Positions 1 to 8,993 are shown, counted from the stretch's first letter. The stretch: DNA of 64,000 nucleotides from JAIBJN01 sp963825255 (GCA_963825255.1 CAWGSF010000009.1:992001-1056000), one strand, 5' to 3'. The notes: generated from the sequence alone by a model not told the origin. A program made the numbers and translations.

Positions 1-932
1 TCGTCGCGGAGGTGCGTCTGCATCATCTCCGGCCCGTCCGTCGCGATCGTGAAGGAGACGCCGCGGTCGGCGAAGGCGCGCACGGTGTCGCGGAGCTCGT
101 CCTCGTCGCGGAGCGCCCCCGTCAGGAGGTTCGAGCTCGGGCAGATCTCGAGCACGGTCTCGCTCTCGCGGAGGGCGCGCATCGTCTCCTCGTCCTGCGC
201 CGCGAGGATCCCGTGGCCGATGCGCTCGGGGCGCAGGTGCTCGACGACCTCTCCGATCTCCTCGATCCCGTGCCGGCCGCCCTCCTCGCCGACGTGGATG
301 GTCACCCCGAGCCCCGACGCTCGCGCCTCGTCGACCAGCGGGGCGAGGTCGCGGTACGGGTACGGGCCGCCGTCGGGCCGGGGCCCGGCGATGTCGACGC
401 CGACGATGCCCCGGTCGGCGTAGCGAATCGCCTTCTCGACGATCACCTCGTTCTGCGCGCGGGTGAACGTCCGGTCCATCATGAGGATCAGGCCCGCGCG
501 CACCTGCGGGTACTCGAGGCGGGCGCGGTCGAGGCCGCGCGTGGCCGCCATGATGATGTGGTCGAGGTCGCGCTCGCCGCCGCGGTTCCGCTTCATCGGG
601 TTGAAGCGGAGCTCGAGCGTCGTGATGTTCTGCGTCCTGTACGCGCCTCCGATGGCGCCGTGCACCGAAAGCTCGACGGCGAGCGGGCTCGACTGGATGA
701 GCTCCGTCCACTTGTAGATCGCGTCGAGCTCGGGAAGCCCCTTCACGCCCCGGGGATCGACCGTGACCAGCTCGACGAAGTCCCAGTAGTCCCTGACGGG
801 GAGCGCGATCCCCTGCTCGTGGGAAAGGGTCCACATGACCGCGGGGTGGACGGAGCCGCCGAGGTGCGTGTGCAGCTCGGCGAGCCCCTCGCGGCTCAGG
901 TCGGCGACGAGGGCGAGGCTCTCGTCCGACAC
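1..932 (-). CDS. Adenosine deaminase-like amidohydrolase (3' end cut by window edge)
   Basis: Read on the minus strand from GTG at 932, this gives about 310 residues of a zinc-dependent purine-nucleoside deaminase fold and runs off base 1. Visible family motifs are the N-terminal metal pair LHTHLGGS, the HVGEEGG motif that supplies a metal His and the catalytic Glu, ERIGHG, and a late TDGPEMM. Typical adenosine deaminases have TDDP there, so the second Asp is Gly. The true substrate (adenosine, aminodeoxyfutalosine or another) is therefore uncertain. The start lies 2 nt beyond the stop of the aminotransferase gene, so the two are probably co-transcribed. The C-terminus is missing. Confidence 0.88.
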   Translation of the reverse strand, partial: MSDESLALVADLSREGLAELHTHLGGSVHPAVMWTLSHEQGIALPVRDYWDFVELVTVDPRGVKGLPELDAIYKWTELIQSSPLAVELSVHGAIGGAYRTQNITTLELRFNPMKRNRGGERDLDHIIMAATRGLDRARLEYPQVRAGLILMMDRTFTRAQNEVIVEKAIRYADRGIVGVDIAGPRPDGGPYPYRDLAPLVDEARASGLGVTIHVGEEGGRHGIEEIGEVVEHLRPERIGHGILAAQDEETMRALRESETVLEICPSSNLLTGALRDEDELRDTVRAFADRGVSFTIATDGPEMMQTHLRD

Positions 933-934
933 GC

Positions 935-2134
935 CTAGCCCCGCTGCTCGACCGCCGCGGCGATCGTCCCGCCGGCGACCCGCTCGGGGATCGTCTCGAG
1001 GCGCTCGACGGGCTCGGCGCTGAAGACGAAGCGGACGTGCCGCCCGGCGACCGGCCCGCCCCAGCCGACCATGGCCGTCGCCGCGATCGCGCTCTCCTCG
1101 AGCAGCGCGCGCGAGGCCTCGTGGGGGTCGAGCCCGAGCGAGGCGACGTCGAGGAGCAGCGACCAGCCGCCTCCGGGGCGCACGAAGGGCCAGTCGGGCA
1201 GCCCGGCGAGCATGACGTCCCGCCGCCGCTCGAGCTCGCGAACGCAGTCCTCGACGTGTCCCTGATCGCCTCGGAGGACCGCGGCGCCTGCCGCGCGGGA
1301 GAGCCCGACCGGCGTCGTCGTGTTGTAGACGTGGGCCCAGCCGGCGTCCTCCACGGTCTCCGCCGGGCCGGCCACCCAGCCGACCCGCCAGCCGATCATC
1401 CGGTGCTCCTTCGAGAGCGAGCCGACGACGATCGTCCGCTCGACCATGCCCTCGTGGTGGAGAGGGTGGACGAGGGGGCGGTTGTCGAAGAGCAGCCGCT
1501 CCATCGCCGCGTCGTAGATCAGGAAGAGGTCGCGTTCGCGGCAGAGGTCGCAGATCAGGCGCCAGTCGTCCGCGTCGAAGGTCCCGCCGGAGGGCATCGA
1601 CGGGCTCATGAGGAGCATCCCCGCGGTTGCGTCACCCACCGCGGCCGCGAGCGCGTCGCGGTCGAGCCGCCATTCGCCGTCGGTGACCACGAACGGGACG
1701 AGCCGCGGCGTGCCGCCCGCGAGGTGGACGCGGTTGACGATGCCCGCGTACGTCGGGTCGGTGACGATCACCTCGTCGCCGGGATCCACCGTGACGAGAA
1801 GCGCGTTCAGGAGCCCCTCCATGCCGCCACAGGTGATCACCACCTCCCGCTCGGGGTCGTAGCGGTGGCCCGTTCGCTCGGCGGTGAAGTCGGCGATCGC
1901 GGCCCGCAGGTCGAGGTCGCCGGTGAACGGGAGCCAGCTGTTCGCCGGGGGTGTGTCCAGGCTCTCGGTCGTGACCGGGATCGCCTCCGGCGGCAGGGGG
2001 AGGTCGGTGTCGAGGTTCTCCATGCGGAGGACCGGCCAGCGCGGGTCGGCCTTCGCGGGCTCGTCGGCCGCCGCCGCGACCCGGTCGATTCCGAACCCCC
2101 GCACGGGCTCCATCCGCTGCGCCCGCTTGATCAT
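935..2134 (-). CDS. PLP-dependent class I/II aminotransferase
   Basis: A 399-residue fold-type I aminotransferase. The PLP-binding Asp lies in YDAAMERLLF and the Schiff-base Lys in GSLSKEHRMIGWRVGW. The glycine-rich turn near residue 103 reads CGGMEGLLNAL. Length and motif order fit the aspartate/alanine aminotransferase superfamily, but the substrate cannot be read from the sequence. It is the first gene of a minus-strand pair with the deaminase-like gene. A TAAACT -10 lies 6 nt before its ATG, which suggests a leaderless message divergent from the glycosyltransferase gene. Confidence 0.9.
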   Translation of the reverse strand: MIKRAQRMEPVRGFGIDRVAAAADEPAKADPRWPVLRMENLDTDLPLPPEAIPVTTESLDTPPANSWLPFTGDLDLRAAIADFTAERTGHRYDPEREVVITCGGMEGLLNALLVTVDPGDEVIVTDPTYAGIVNRVHLAGGTPRLVPFVVTDGEWRLDRDALAAAVGDATAGMLLMSPSMPSGGTFDADDWRLICDLCRERDLFLIYDAAMERLLFDNRPLVHPLHHEGMVERTIVVGSLSKEHRMIGWRVGWVAGPAETVEDAGWAHVYNTTTPVGLSRAAGAAVLRGDQGHVEDCVRELERRRDVMLAGLPDWPFVRPGGGWSLLLDVASLGLDPHEASRALLEESAIAATAMVGWGGPVAGRHVRFVFSAEPVERLETIPERVAGGTIAAAVEQRG

Positions 2135-2140
2135 GCGGCG

Positions 2141-2167
2141 AGTTTAATCGTCCCAGCCGGGTAGGGT
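2141..2167. promoter_or_regulatory. Divergent leaderless promoters (two -10 boxes)
   Basis: TAAACT on the minus strand (bases 2146-2141) ends 6 nt before the aminotransferase ATG at 2134. TAGGGT on the plus strand (2162-2167) ends 6 nt before the glycosyltransferase GTG at 2174. Neither gene has room for a Shine-Dalgarno leader. This is inference from hexamer match and spacing. Confidence 0.5.
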
Positions 2168-2173
2168 TTCGCT

Positions 2174-3319
2174 GTGAAGGTCTGCATCGTCGTCCCCTAC
2201 TCGTGGTCCTTCTGGGGCGGGGTCCAGGAGCACGCGGACCACCAGGCGAGGGCGCTCCGGCGCCTCGGAGTCGACGCCAGGATCGTCATCGGGCACGACC
2301 CGCCCGGACGGCTCACGTGGCTGCTCCATCCGAAGCTCGGCCGGCACGGCCGCCCGCCGGACTACGTCCATCCGGTCGGCCGGACGGTGATCGTCCCGGC
2401 GAACGCGTCCCTTCCCAACATCGTCCTCAGCCCGCAGGCCATCTTCCGGATGCGGCGGTTCTGGGCCGAGGAGCGCTTCGACGTCATCCATCTCCACGAG
2501 CCCTTCGCGCCCGCGCTGTCCGCCTTCGCGCTCGCCCTGGCGCCGTCCCCGGTAGTGGTGACCTGCCACTCCGCGGGGGAGCGCCTCGGCTGGTACGGCA
2601 TCGCGAAGCGAATGTACGGCCCCCTCGCCGATCGGATCGACTACCGAATCGCGGTCTCGGACGCTGCCCATCGTGCTGCCGAGCGGTACCTGGGCGGGAC
2701 GTTCGAGATCGTTCCCAACGGGGTGGAGCTGCCGGCCGAGGCCGATCCGGGGAATCGGAACGGCAACGTCGTCTTCATCGGCCGAAACGAGCCGCGCAAG
2801 GGGCTTCCGGTGCTCCTGAGCGCCTGGCCCCGCGTCCGCGAGCGCACCGGTGCCCGGCTGCGGCTCGTCGGAGCCGATCCGCTCACCGTGCGCTGGCTCG
2901 CCCGGCGGCGGGGGTTCTCGCTCGAGGGGATCGACCTGCTGGGCGCGGTCCACGACGAGCACCTCACCGAGGAGCTCCAGGCAGCCAGCCTGCTCGTGGC
3001 GCCGTCGCTCGGCGGCGAGAGCTTCGGCATGGTCCTGACGCGCGCCTTCTCGTGCGCGACGCCGGTCGTCGCCTCCGACATCGAGGGCTACTCGCAGGTC
3101 GCCGGGCCCGAGAACGGCATCCTCGTCCCGCCGGGCGACGTCGAGGCTCTCGGCGCGGCGCTGATCGAGCTGCTCCAGGACGAGGATCGCCGTCGCGCCC
3201 TCGGCGTCGCTGCTCGTGCGGCGGCGGAGCCCTACTCGTGGGACCGCATCGGGCGACACCTGCTCGGGATCTACGAGCGCCTGACCTCGCGGGCCGAGGC
3301 CGTCAGGGTGGCGGCATGA
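2174..3319 (+). CDS. Family 4 glycosyltransferase, PimA-like
   Basis: A 381-residue GT-B glycosyltransferase resembling phosphatidylinositol mannosyltransferase PimA. It shows the N-terminal YSWSFWGGVQEH loop, HLHEPFAPAL, CHSAGERL, and the C-terminal nucleotide-sugar domain beginning VVFIGRNEPRKGL. The GT4 EX7E signature is altered: ESFGMVLTR has Arg where the second Glu is expected. GTG start at 2174 follows TAGGGT by 6 nt. The stop overlaps the next ATG (ATGA), so it is coupled to a flippase-like membrane protein. A cytosolic-face glycolipid (possibly phosphoinositol mannoside) role is inferred; acceptor and donor are not shown. Confidence 0.85.
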   Translation: MKVCIVVPYSWSFWGGVQEHADHQARALRRLGVDARIVIGHDPPGRLTWLLHPKLGRHGRPPDYVHPVGRTVIVPANASLPNIVLSPQAIFRMRRFWAEERFDVIHLHEPFAPALSAFALALAPSPVVVTCHSAGERLGWYGIAKRMYGPLADRIDYRIAVSDAAHRAAERYLGGTFEIVPNGVELPAEADPGNRNGNVVFIGRNEPRKGLPVLLSAWPRVRERTGARLRLVGADPLTVRWLARRRGFSLEGIDLLGAVHDEHLTEELQAASLLVAPSLGGESFGMVLTRAFSCATPVVASDIEGYSQVAGPENGILVPPGDVEALGAALIELLQDEDRRRALGVAARAAAEPYSWDRIGRHLLGIYERLTSRAEAVRVAA

Positions 3320-4359
3320 AGCGCCTGAAGCGTCTCCGGCTGCCGAGGAGCCGCCCCGGGCGGGCGGCGCTCGTCGCAGTGCCGACGCTCGGCCTCCTGG
3401 CGCTGGCGGTCTGGCGGGCCCCCGACGTCGGCCCGATCGAGCGCGCGTTCCGGGCGGTCGAGTGGGAATGGATCATCGCGGGCGTGCTCCTCAACCTCTT
3501 CTCGACCGTCGTCCGCGCGTACGCCTGGAGCATCGTCATCAGGCAGGCGATCCCGCCGCCGTGGCCGCGAAACCGGACGGTCTTCTCCTCCTTCTGCGTC
3601 GGGCTTCTCGGGAACGCCGCCCTCCCGGGGCGCGTCGGCGAGCTGGCGCGCGTCGCCGTCATCACCCGCCACGTCCGCCGGCGCCCGGGCACGTGGGCCA
3701 CGATTCTCGGGACGGTCTTCGCCCACCGGCTGTTCGATGTCGTCGCGGCCGTCCTCCTCGTGCTCTTCACGCTCTACTCCGCGCCGATCCCGGACTGGGC
3801 CGAGCCCGTGCTCGGGGTCGTGCTCGGGATCGGGCTCGGGCTGCTTCTCGCCGGCTTCCTCGTCGCCCGCCGGCACCACCGTCCGCTCACCGCCGATCTA
3901 GGCGCGCTGCGTCGGGCCCTCCACATGACGCGACAGGGCCTGGCCGTCCTCCGCCGGCCCGTGCCGGCGCTCGAGGCCGTGGCCCTGCAGGTCGTCGGCT
4001 GGATGCTTCAGCTGGCCGCCGTCTTCGCCGTGCTGATGGGTTTCGGGATCGACGCGTCGGTGTCGATGGCCGCGCTCGTCCTCGTGATCATGAACCTCGT
4101 CATGGTCTTCCCGTTCTGGCCGGGCAACATCGGCCTCGTGCAGGCGGCCGTCGCCGCGGCGCTCCTGCCCTACGGCGTCAGCTACGGGCACGGCCTGCTG
4201 TTCGGGATCGGCCTTCAGGCCGTCGAGGCCTCGGTCGGGATCGGCCTCGGATTCCTCTTCCTCGCGCGGGAGGGCATCACGTTCGCCACGCTGAAGCGCA
4301 TGCCCGACGTGACCGAGATGGATCTCGACGAGGACGAGCGCGTCGAGCGGATCGCCTAG
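3316..4359 (+). CDS. Integral membrane protein, lysylphosphatidylglycerol synthase TM (UPF0104) family
   Basis: 347 residues with about eight hydrophobic segments after a basic N-terminus. Family motifs include GLLGNAALPGRVGELARV near residue 95 and PFWPGNIGLVQ near residue 255. This flippase-like domain occurs in MprF and in many free-standing proteins beside glycosyltransferases. Lacking the soluble LPG-synthase domain, it is unlikely to aminoacylate lipid and more likely moves or organises a glycolipid made by its upstream partner. It starts inside the upstream stop (ATGA) and ends in a CTAG shared with the convergent small gene. Confidence 0.85.
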   Translation: MKRLKRLRLPRSRPGRAALVAVPTLGLLALAVWRAPDVGPIERAFRAVEWEWIIAGVLLNLFSTVVRAYAWSIVIRQAIPPPWPRNRTVFSSFCVGLLGNAALPGRVGELARVAVITRHVRRRPGTWATILGTVFAHRLFDVVAAVLLVLFTLYSAPIPDWAEPVLGVVLGIGLGLLLAGFLVARRHHRPLTADLGALRRALHMTRQGLAVLRRPVPALEAVALQVVGWMLQLAAVFAVLMGFGIDASVSMAALVLVIMNLVMVFPFWPGNIGLVQAAVAAALLPYGVSYGHGLLFGIGLQAVEASVGIGLGFLFLAREGITFATLKRMPDVTEMDLDEDERVERIA

Positions 4360-4571
4360 GCGCTCGCGTCCTCGGAACCGCCGGGCAGCCTCTCCTTGAC
4401 CTCGTCGGCGGCCTTCTCGCCGGTGTCCATCGCGCCGTGGCCGAGGTCGCCGGCCTTGTCCGCCGCGTCGCCGGCCACGTCGCCGGCCTTGTCCGTCGCG
4501 TCACCGGCGACGTCCTTCGTCTTCGACGCTGCGTCCTCGCCTCTGCCAAGTAGCTTGTCGAGCCAACCCAT
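4356..4571 (-). CDS. Small hydrophilic repeat protein (KAGD/VAGDA repeats)
   Basis: A 71-residue protein beginning MGWLDKLLGRGEDAASKTK and continuing as degenerate repeats of the type VAGDA-DKAGD, predicted to be helical and highly charged. It resembles CsbD/LEA-like or Rv0909-like small stress proteins, but I cannot assign a family firmly. The start at 4571 is chosen over an upstream in-frame one because GGAGGGGG lies at ideal distance. The stop is palindromic with the convergent gene (CTAG at 4356-4359). Confidence 0.7.
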   Translation of the reverse strand: MGWLDKLLGRGEDAASKTKDVAGDATDKAGDVAGDAADKAGDLGHGAMDTGEKAADEVKERLPGGSEDASA

Positions 4572-4605
4572 CTGCCAAACCCCCTCCGTCGCTGGAGCCG
4601 CCAGC

Positions 4606-5436
4606 TTATCCGGCCTCGACCGCAAGCGCGTCGCGGAAGAAGTCGAGCACGAGCCGGTTGAACTCGTCCGGCCGCTCCAGGGCGGGCAGGTGCGCCGCCG
4701 GAAGGACGGCCTTGCGGGCGCCGGGTATCTCCTTCGCCAGCCGGTCGGAGATGGCCCGAAACTCCTCGACGTCGTAGCTGCCGACGACGACGAGCGTCGG
4801 CGCGCCGATTTCGCTCAGTCGCTCGGCCGCCGGGGGCTCGACCCAGCCCACAGGCCCGGGCGGGGGAGAGGCCTCGAACGCCGGGACCGCGATCTCGAAC
4901 GCGCGGCGCTGCATCTCGGCGACGCGGCTGCGCAGGTCCTCCGGAACCTCGGCCGGGTCCCGGCCGGTGCCGTCGACCCACGTGCGCAGGTTCAGCTCGA
5001 CCGCGTCGTCCAGCCGGCCGGCGTCGAGAAGGGCGTCCTCCTCCTCGTCGAAGGCCTCGGACTCCGGCCAGCTCTCGTGGCCCGAGAGCGCGGAGTCGAC
5101 GAGCACGAGCGCGGCCACCCGCTCAGGGTGCGCGAGCGCGAAGTCGATGACGACCTTGCCGCCGAACGAGTTTCCGACGAGCGCGGCGCGATCGATCCCG
5201 AGGTGGTCGAGGAGGGCGTCGAGGTCGTCGACGTAGGAGAACGGCCCGCCGGGAAGGGGCGACTCGCCGAACCCGCGCAGGTCCGGGCGGACGACGAGAT
5301 ACTGCTCGGCGAAGGCGCCTGCCTGCGGGTCCCAGAGCCGCCGGTCGCCGACCCCGGCGTGGACGAGGACGACGGGAAACCCGTCCCCGCTCAGGTCGTA
5401 CGCGAGCTCGGTTCCGTTGAGCGCCGCGACGCTCAG
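4606..5436 (-). CDS. Alpha/beta hydrolase
   Basis: 276 residues of an alpha/beta-hydrolase. The oxyanion region reads VVLVHAG, the strand-3 motif PDLRGFGES, the nucleophile elbow GNSFGG, and the late His is in AAHLPALERPDEF. The substrate is unknown. No ATG, GTG or TTG lies at the natural N-terminus (LSVAALNGTELAYD). The best start is CTG at 5436, overlapping the upstream stop as CTGA. An in-frame GTG at 5484 inside the upstream gene is the alternative. It is coupled to the cyclic-nucleotide-binding protein gene. Confidence 0.82.
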   Translation of the reverse strand: MSVAALNGTELAYDLSGDGFPVVLVHAGVGDRRLWDPQAGAFAEQYLVVRPDLRGFGESPLPGGPFSYVDDLDALLDHLGIDRAALVGNSFGGKVVIDFALAHPERVAALVLVDSALSGHESWPESEAFDEEEDALLDAGRLDDAVELNLRTWVDGTGRDPAEVPEDLRSRVAEMQRRAFEIAVPAFEASPPPGPVGWVEPPAAERLSEIGAPTLVVVGSYDVEEFRAISDRLAKEIPGARKAVLPAAHLPALERPDEFNRLVLDFFRDALAVEAG

Positions 5437-5837
5437 CCCTGCGCCTCGCGCAGCCGCTGCGCGAGTGCCCTCATGAACGCCCACGCAACCTGCGGGTGGT
5501 CCTCGACGAAGGGCCGGAACTCCCAGGGGGTCATCCCGTAGCAGAGGAGGTCGGTCGCGGCCGTGATCGAGGCCGAGCGGACGCCCTCGTCGATGAGCGC
5601 GATCTCGCCGAAGTGATCCCCGGGCCCGAGGGTCGCCTTGTGCTCGCCGGCGACGGTCACCTCGGCGTTCCCCTCGGCGATGACGAAGAAGCCGGCGCCG
5701 GTGGATCCCTCCTTCGTCACCTCGGAGCCTTCGGGAAAACGGCGCTCGTGCATCTGCTTCGCGAGCAGCTCGAGCTCGTCCTCGTCGAGCCGCGAGAAGA
5801 GCGGGACGGCGCGAAGCGCCTCGATTGGTGCGCTCAT
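5433..5837 (-). CDS. Cyclic nucleotide-binding domain protein
   Basis: 134 residues consisting of one cNMP-binding jelly-roll domain, with no DNA-binding helix. Family features are LFSRLDEDELELLA at the N-terminus and the phosphate-binding cassette FGEIALIDEGVRSASI. The cassette keeps the usual Arg followed by Ser-Ala. Start ATG at 5837 is favoured because TATACT lies 8 nt upstream. A similar single-domain protein sits at 48031. Probably a cytosolic sensor; its partner may be the coupled hydrolase. Confidence 0.85.
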   Translation of the reverse strand: MSAPIEALRAVPLFSRLDEDELELLAKQMHERRFPEGSEVTKEGSTGAGFFVIAEGNAEVTVAGEHKATLGPGDHFGEIALIDEGVRSASITAATDLLCYGMTPWEFRPFVEDHPQVAWAFMRALAQRLREAQG

Positions 5838-5845
5838 GGCGCACG

Positions 5846-5851
5846 AGTATA
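5846..5851 (-). promoter_or_regulatory. -10 box TATACT of the cNMP-binding protein gene
   Basis: TATACT on the minus strand ends 8 nt before ATG at 5837, implying a leaderless transcript. The -35 region would fall at about 5869-5875, right where the integrase remnant begins, so the accessory insertion may have replaced the original upstream promoter half. Confidence 0.5.
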
Positions 5852-5869
5852 TGCAGGGAGGCCCGCCGA

Positions 5870-6000
5870 GCCCGACCCGGCAGCGGCCTCGTTCGTAATC
5901 GCCGTGTGTCTCAGGTCGTGGAAGGGGCGGACGTAGTCGCTGATGCCAGCGGCCTCGAGCGTTGAGCGAGCTTCCGCCACCGCTCCTTCTTGTCGGCGTG
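5870..6000 (-). pseudogene. Tyrosine integrase remnant (box II HxLRHT segment only)
   Basis: The minus strand encodes a short stretch with RPFHDLRHTAITNEAAAG, the HxLR-H signature of tyrosine recombinases. It is preceded by a helix-like stretch ending TLEAAGISDYV. The rest of the catalytic domain is absent: the downstream catalytic His/Trp and Tyr, the upstream Arg, and the N-terminal arm-binding domain. Similarity ends abruptly after the motif. It marks the left border of a stretch of accessory genes and is best read as a scar of an older integration. Confidence 0.65.
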
Positions 6001-6148
6001 CCAACAGGCGGCGCAGCAGCCATGCCGCTGACCACCAGGTGGGCGCGCCAGACGCGTACGATGCAAGGCCGGAATAGCGATGCGCAACCCCGTCGTTGGC
6101 AGTCATAAGGATGAACGAGGAGGTCAGCGAGGAAAGGCTGGGACAGAC

Positions 6149-7138
6149 ATGAAGCAGCGCAACCTTCGAGACCTGGAGGTCTCTGCCATCGGTCTCGGGT
6201 GCATGGGGATGTCCGCCTTCTACGGCTCCGCCGACGAGGACGAAGGCATCAAGACCATCCAGCGCGCCCTGGAGCTGGGCGTCAACTTCATCGACACCGC
6301 ACAGCTCTACGGCCCGCTCACGAACGAGATGCTCGTCGGCCGCGCGATCAAGGGACACCGCGACGAGTACGTGATCGCGACGAAGTTCAACCGCCGACTG
6401 GATGACGGCGTCCCAGGTGACATGTCCACCGTCGGGCCGCAGGACGGCTCTGCCGGGCACGTGCGCAGCTCGATCGACGGGTCGCTCGAGCGGCTCGGGA
6501 CCGATTACGTCGACCTCTACTACCAGCACCGCGTCGATCCCAACGTTCCGATCGAGGAAACCGTCGGGGCGATGGCGGAGCTGGTCAGGGAGGGCAAGAT
6601 CCGCCATATCGGTCTGAGCGAGGCGGCGCCCGAGACGATCCGCCGTGGGAACGCCGTCCACCCGATCACCGCGGTGCAGACCGAGTACTCGCTGTGGACG
6701 CGTGACCCCGAGACAGAGGTCCTGCCCACCTGCCGCGAGCTCGGGATCGGGTTCGTCCCCTACGCGCCGCTGGGACGCGGCTTTCTCGCGGGCCGGTTTA
6801 CGTCTCCGGACGAACTCGACGAGAACGACTTCCGCCGCAGCGGCCCGCGCTTCACCGGGGAGAACCTCAAGGCCAACCTCGCGCTCGCGGCCAAGGTCAA
6901 GGAGATCGCCGCAGAGAAGGGGGTAACGCCGGCGCAGCTCGCGATTGCATGGGTGCTCGCACGAGGCGACGATCTGGTCCCGATCCCGGGCACCAAGCGA
7001 CGCACGTACCTCGACCAGAACGCGGCTGCGGTGGACGTCGAGCTGACGCATGACGACCTGACGCGCATCGACGCCGAGCTCCCCGAGCCCGCCGGCGAGC
7101 GGTACGACGAGGCCGGGATGGCGGCCGTCAACCGCTAG
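6149..7138 (+). CDS. Aldo/keto reductase
   Basis: 329 residues of an NADPH-dependent (beta/alpha)8 oxidoreductase. The catalytic tetrad is visible as Asp and Tyr in DTAQLYGP, Lys in IATKFNRR and His in YYQHRVDP. The cofactor-binding end shows PIPGTKRRTYLDQN. ATG at 6149 begins the canonical MKQRNL strand; an upstream in-frame start adds only a disordered basic stretch. It is closest to the broad AKR11/AKR13-type group, with unknown substrate. Its stop shares CTAG with the convergent broken SDR gene. Confidence 0.9.
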   Translation: MKQRNLRDLEVSAIGLGCMGMSAFYGSADEDEGIKTIQRALELGVNFIDTAQLYGPLTNEMLVGRAIKGHRDEYVIATKFNRRLDDGVPGDMSTVGPQDGSAGHVRSSIDGSLERLGTDYVDLYYQHRVDPNVPIEETVGAMAELVREGKIRHIGLSEAAPETIRRGNAVHPITAVQTEYSLWTRDPETEVLPTCRELGIGFVPYAPLGRGFLAGRFTSPDELDENDFRRSGPRFTGENLKANLALAAKVKEIAAEKGVTPAQLAIAWVLARGDDLVPIPGTKRRTYLDQNAAAVDVELTHDDLTRIDAELPEPAGERYDEAGMAAVNR

Positions 7139-7872
7139 CTGTACCCCTGAGCCAGCGCGAGACGGACGAGGAGGGCTTCGTCGTCGACGATGTTGTAGAT
7201 CGCCGGGCCGTCGTGCTCGAGCGCGAGGACCGTGGCCGCGGCGGCGTCCTCGAGGTGGATCCAGGAGATGATGCCGCCGCCGTCACCGACGATCGGGAAC
7301 TGCCGCTTGCGCACGGGCTCGATCAGCCGTCGTTGGCGGCGCCGTAGAAGCCGCCGTAGCGCAGGGCGATCCCGCCGACGTCGGTGACCGCCTGGTCGAG
7401 ATAGGCCATCGCGGCCCAGGACTGCTGCGCGTTCGGCGGCGAGGTGGGGTCGAGCGGATCGTCCTCGGTCTTGATCGGCCCGCCCTCGCGGACGTACCGG
7501 TAGGAGGCGAAGCTCTGCGCGACGAACCGGCGTACGCCGCGCCTCTCGCGCGGCCGCCAGCAGCGCGTCGGTGCCCTTCGTTCGCAGCTCGTTGGTGCCG
7601 GCAAACGCCTTGTCGAAGTTGCGGCCGAACGTCGCGTTCGCGAGCGCCGTCGCCTCGTGGACGATCGCCTCGGGCTCGTTCTCGAGCACGGCCTTGCGCA
7701 CCGCGCGCGCGTCGAGCAGGTCGACCATCACCGGCTTGGCGCCGAGCGTCCGCAGCAGCTCGGCGCTTGCCGGCGAGTTGTGGGTACCGATCACATCGTG
7801 GCCTGCGTCGATCAACTGGGGAACGAGCCGGCTGCCGAGCGCGCCGCTCGCTCCGGTGACGAATACACGCAT
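7135..7872 (-). pseudogene. NAD(P)-dependent epimerase/SDR, frameshifted and C-terminally truncated
   Basis: Starts MRVFVTGASGALGSRLVPQL, an extended-SDR nucleotide-binding motif. The reading frame changes near 7545 (one extra base) to give RRFVAQSFASYRY and IALRYGGFYGA. It returns near 7327 (one missing base) to give ISWIHLEDAAAATVLALE and YNIVDDE. The remaining C-terminal third of the family is absent, and the stop falls in the CTAG that ends the aldo/keto reductase gene. The two indels alone could be assembly errors, but the truncation looks real. Confidence 0.75.
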
Positions 7873-7957
7873 CGTGTCCTCCCTTTCGTCCTTCTGGTCA
7901 CATCCCACGGATCCCGCGGGTCTACCTCCATGACACGCTGCGCGGGAGGAACGTGAC

Positions 7958-8873
7958 ATGGATCAGCAGGAATGGCTCGCCCGGCAATTCGAGGATCACC
8001 GACCGCATCTACGGGCGGTCGCCTACCGGATGCTCGGCTCGCTCAGCGAGGCCGACGACGCCGTCCAGGACGCCTGGCTGCGGCTCAGCCGCGCCGACAC
8101 GAGCGAGGTCGAGAACCTCGGCGGCTGGCTGACGACGGTCGTCGCGCGCGTGTCGCTGAACATGCTCCGTCCGGCTCAGCCGCGCCGACGCAGCAGTCGA
8201 CCGCGCCTCGCGCAGAACGCGGCGCGAGCAGCCGCTCGATGTGCACGTGCCCGACCCGATCATCGACCCCGCCGAGGGCACCGATCCCGAGCACGAGGCG
8301 CTGCTCGCCGACTCGGTCGGCCTGGCGCTCTGGTCGTGCTCGAGACGCTGACCCCGGCCGAACGACTGGCGTTCGTCCTGCACGACATGTTCGCCGTCCC
8401 GTTCGAGGAGATCGCGCCGATCGTGGAGCGCTCACCCGAGGCGACGCGCCAGCTCGCGAGCCGCGCGCGCCGCCGCGTACGCGGGACCGCTCCGGTTCCA
8501 GACGCCGACCTGACCGCCCAGTGGGAGGTCGTCGAGGCGTTCCTGGCCGCCGCGCGGAAGGGTGACTTCGATGCGCTCGTCGCCGTGCTCGACCCCGATG
8601 TCGTGCTCCGAGCCGACGGCGGCCTGACCGGCCTATCGCAGCACGTTCGCGGCGCGGGGACCGTCGCCGGCCAGGCGCTGATGTGGTCGCGGGTCGACCT
8701 GACCGTGCGGCGCGCGCTCGTCAAGCGGCGCCGCCGGGGTCGTCACCTTCATGCACGGGCGGCCGTTCTCGATCGGCGCGGTCACGATCAAGAACGGAAA
8801 GATCGTCGAGATCGACTTCCTCGCCGACCCCGAACGCGTCGCGGGGCTTGACCTGCACGTGCTCGACGACTGA
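7958..8873 (+). pseudogene. SigJ-like ECF sigma factor with SnoaL-like C-terminal domain, frameshifted
   Basis: The N-terminus contains sigma region 2 (RMLGSLSEADDAVQDAWLRL). The frame is then lost around 8200-8330 and recovered as LTPAERLAFVLHDMFAVPF, which is region 4. A SnoaL-like tail follows (VVEAFLAAARKGDFDALVAV). A further extra base near 8727 shifts the last part, which continues in another frame as VVTFMHGRPFSIGAV and ends with the TGA at 8873. The whole protein would be about 300 residues, normal for this ECF group. At least three indels are needed to restore it. It may be a real pseudogene or poor local sequence. Confidence 0.7.
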
Positions 8874-8993
8874 CACACCTGTCGAGGCAGCTTCTTCGTT
8901 CTCCACCTAGCCGCAGGTGCCTCAACTGCCGCAGATGATTCCCGCACCGTGCGCCGGTCTCATGGGTGAGGCCAATCACGCCAAAGGAGATAC

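Noticed and set aside
12..938. Long open frame on the plus strand opposite the deaminase gene
   Set aside because: Arg/Gly/Pro-rich shadow of the minus-strand gene, which shows clear deaminase motifs.
5870..6000. Functional integrase for the island at 17-23 kb
   Set aside because: Only the HxLRH segment remains and the catalytic Tyr is absent. It lies 11 kb outside the repeat-bounded segment.
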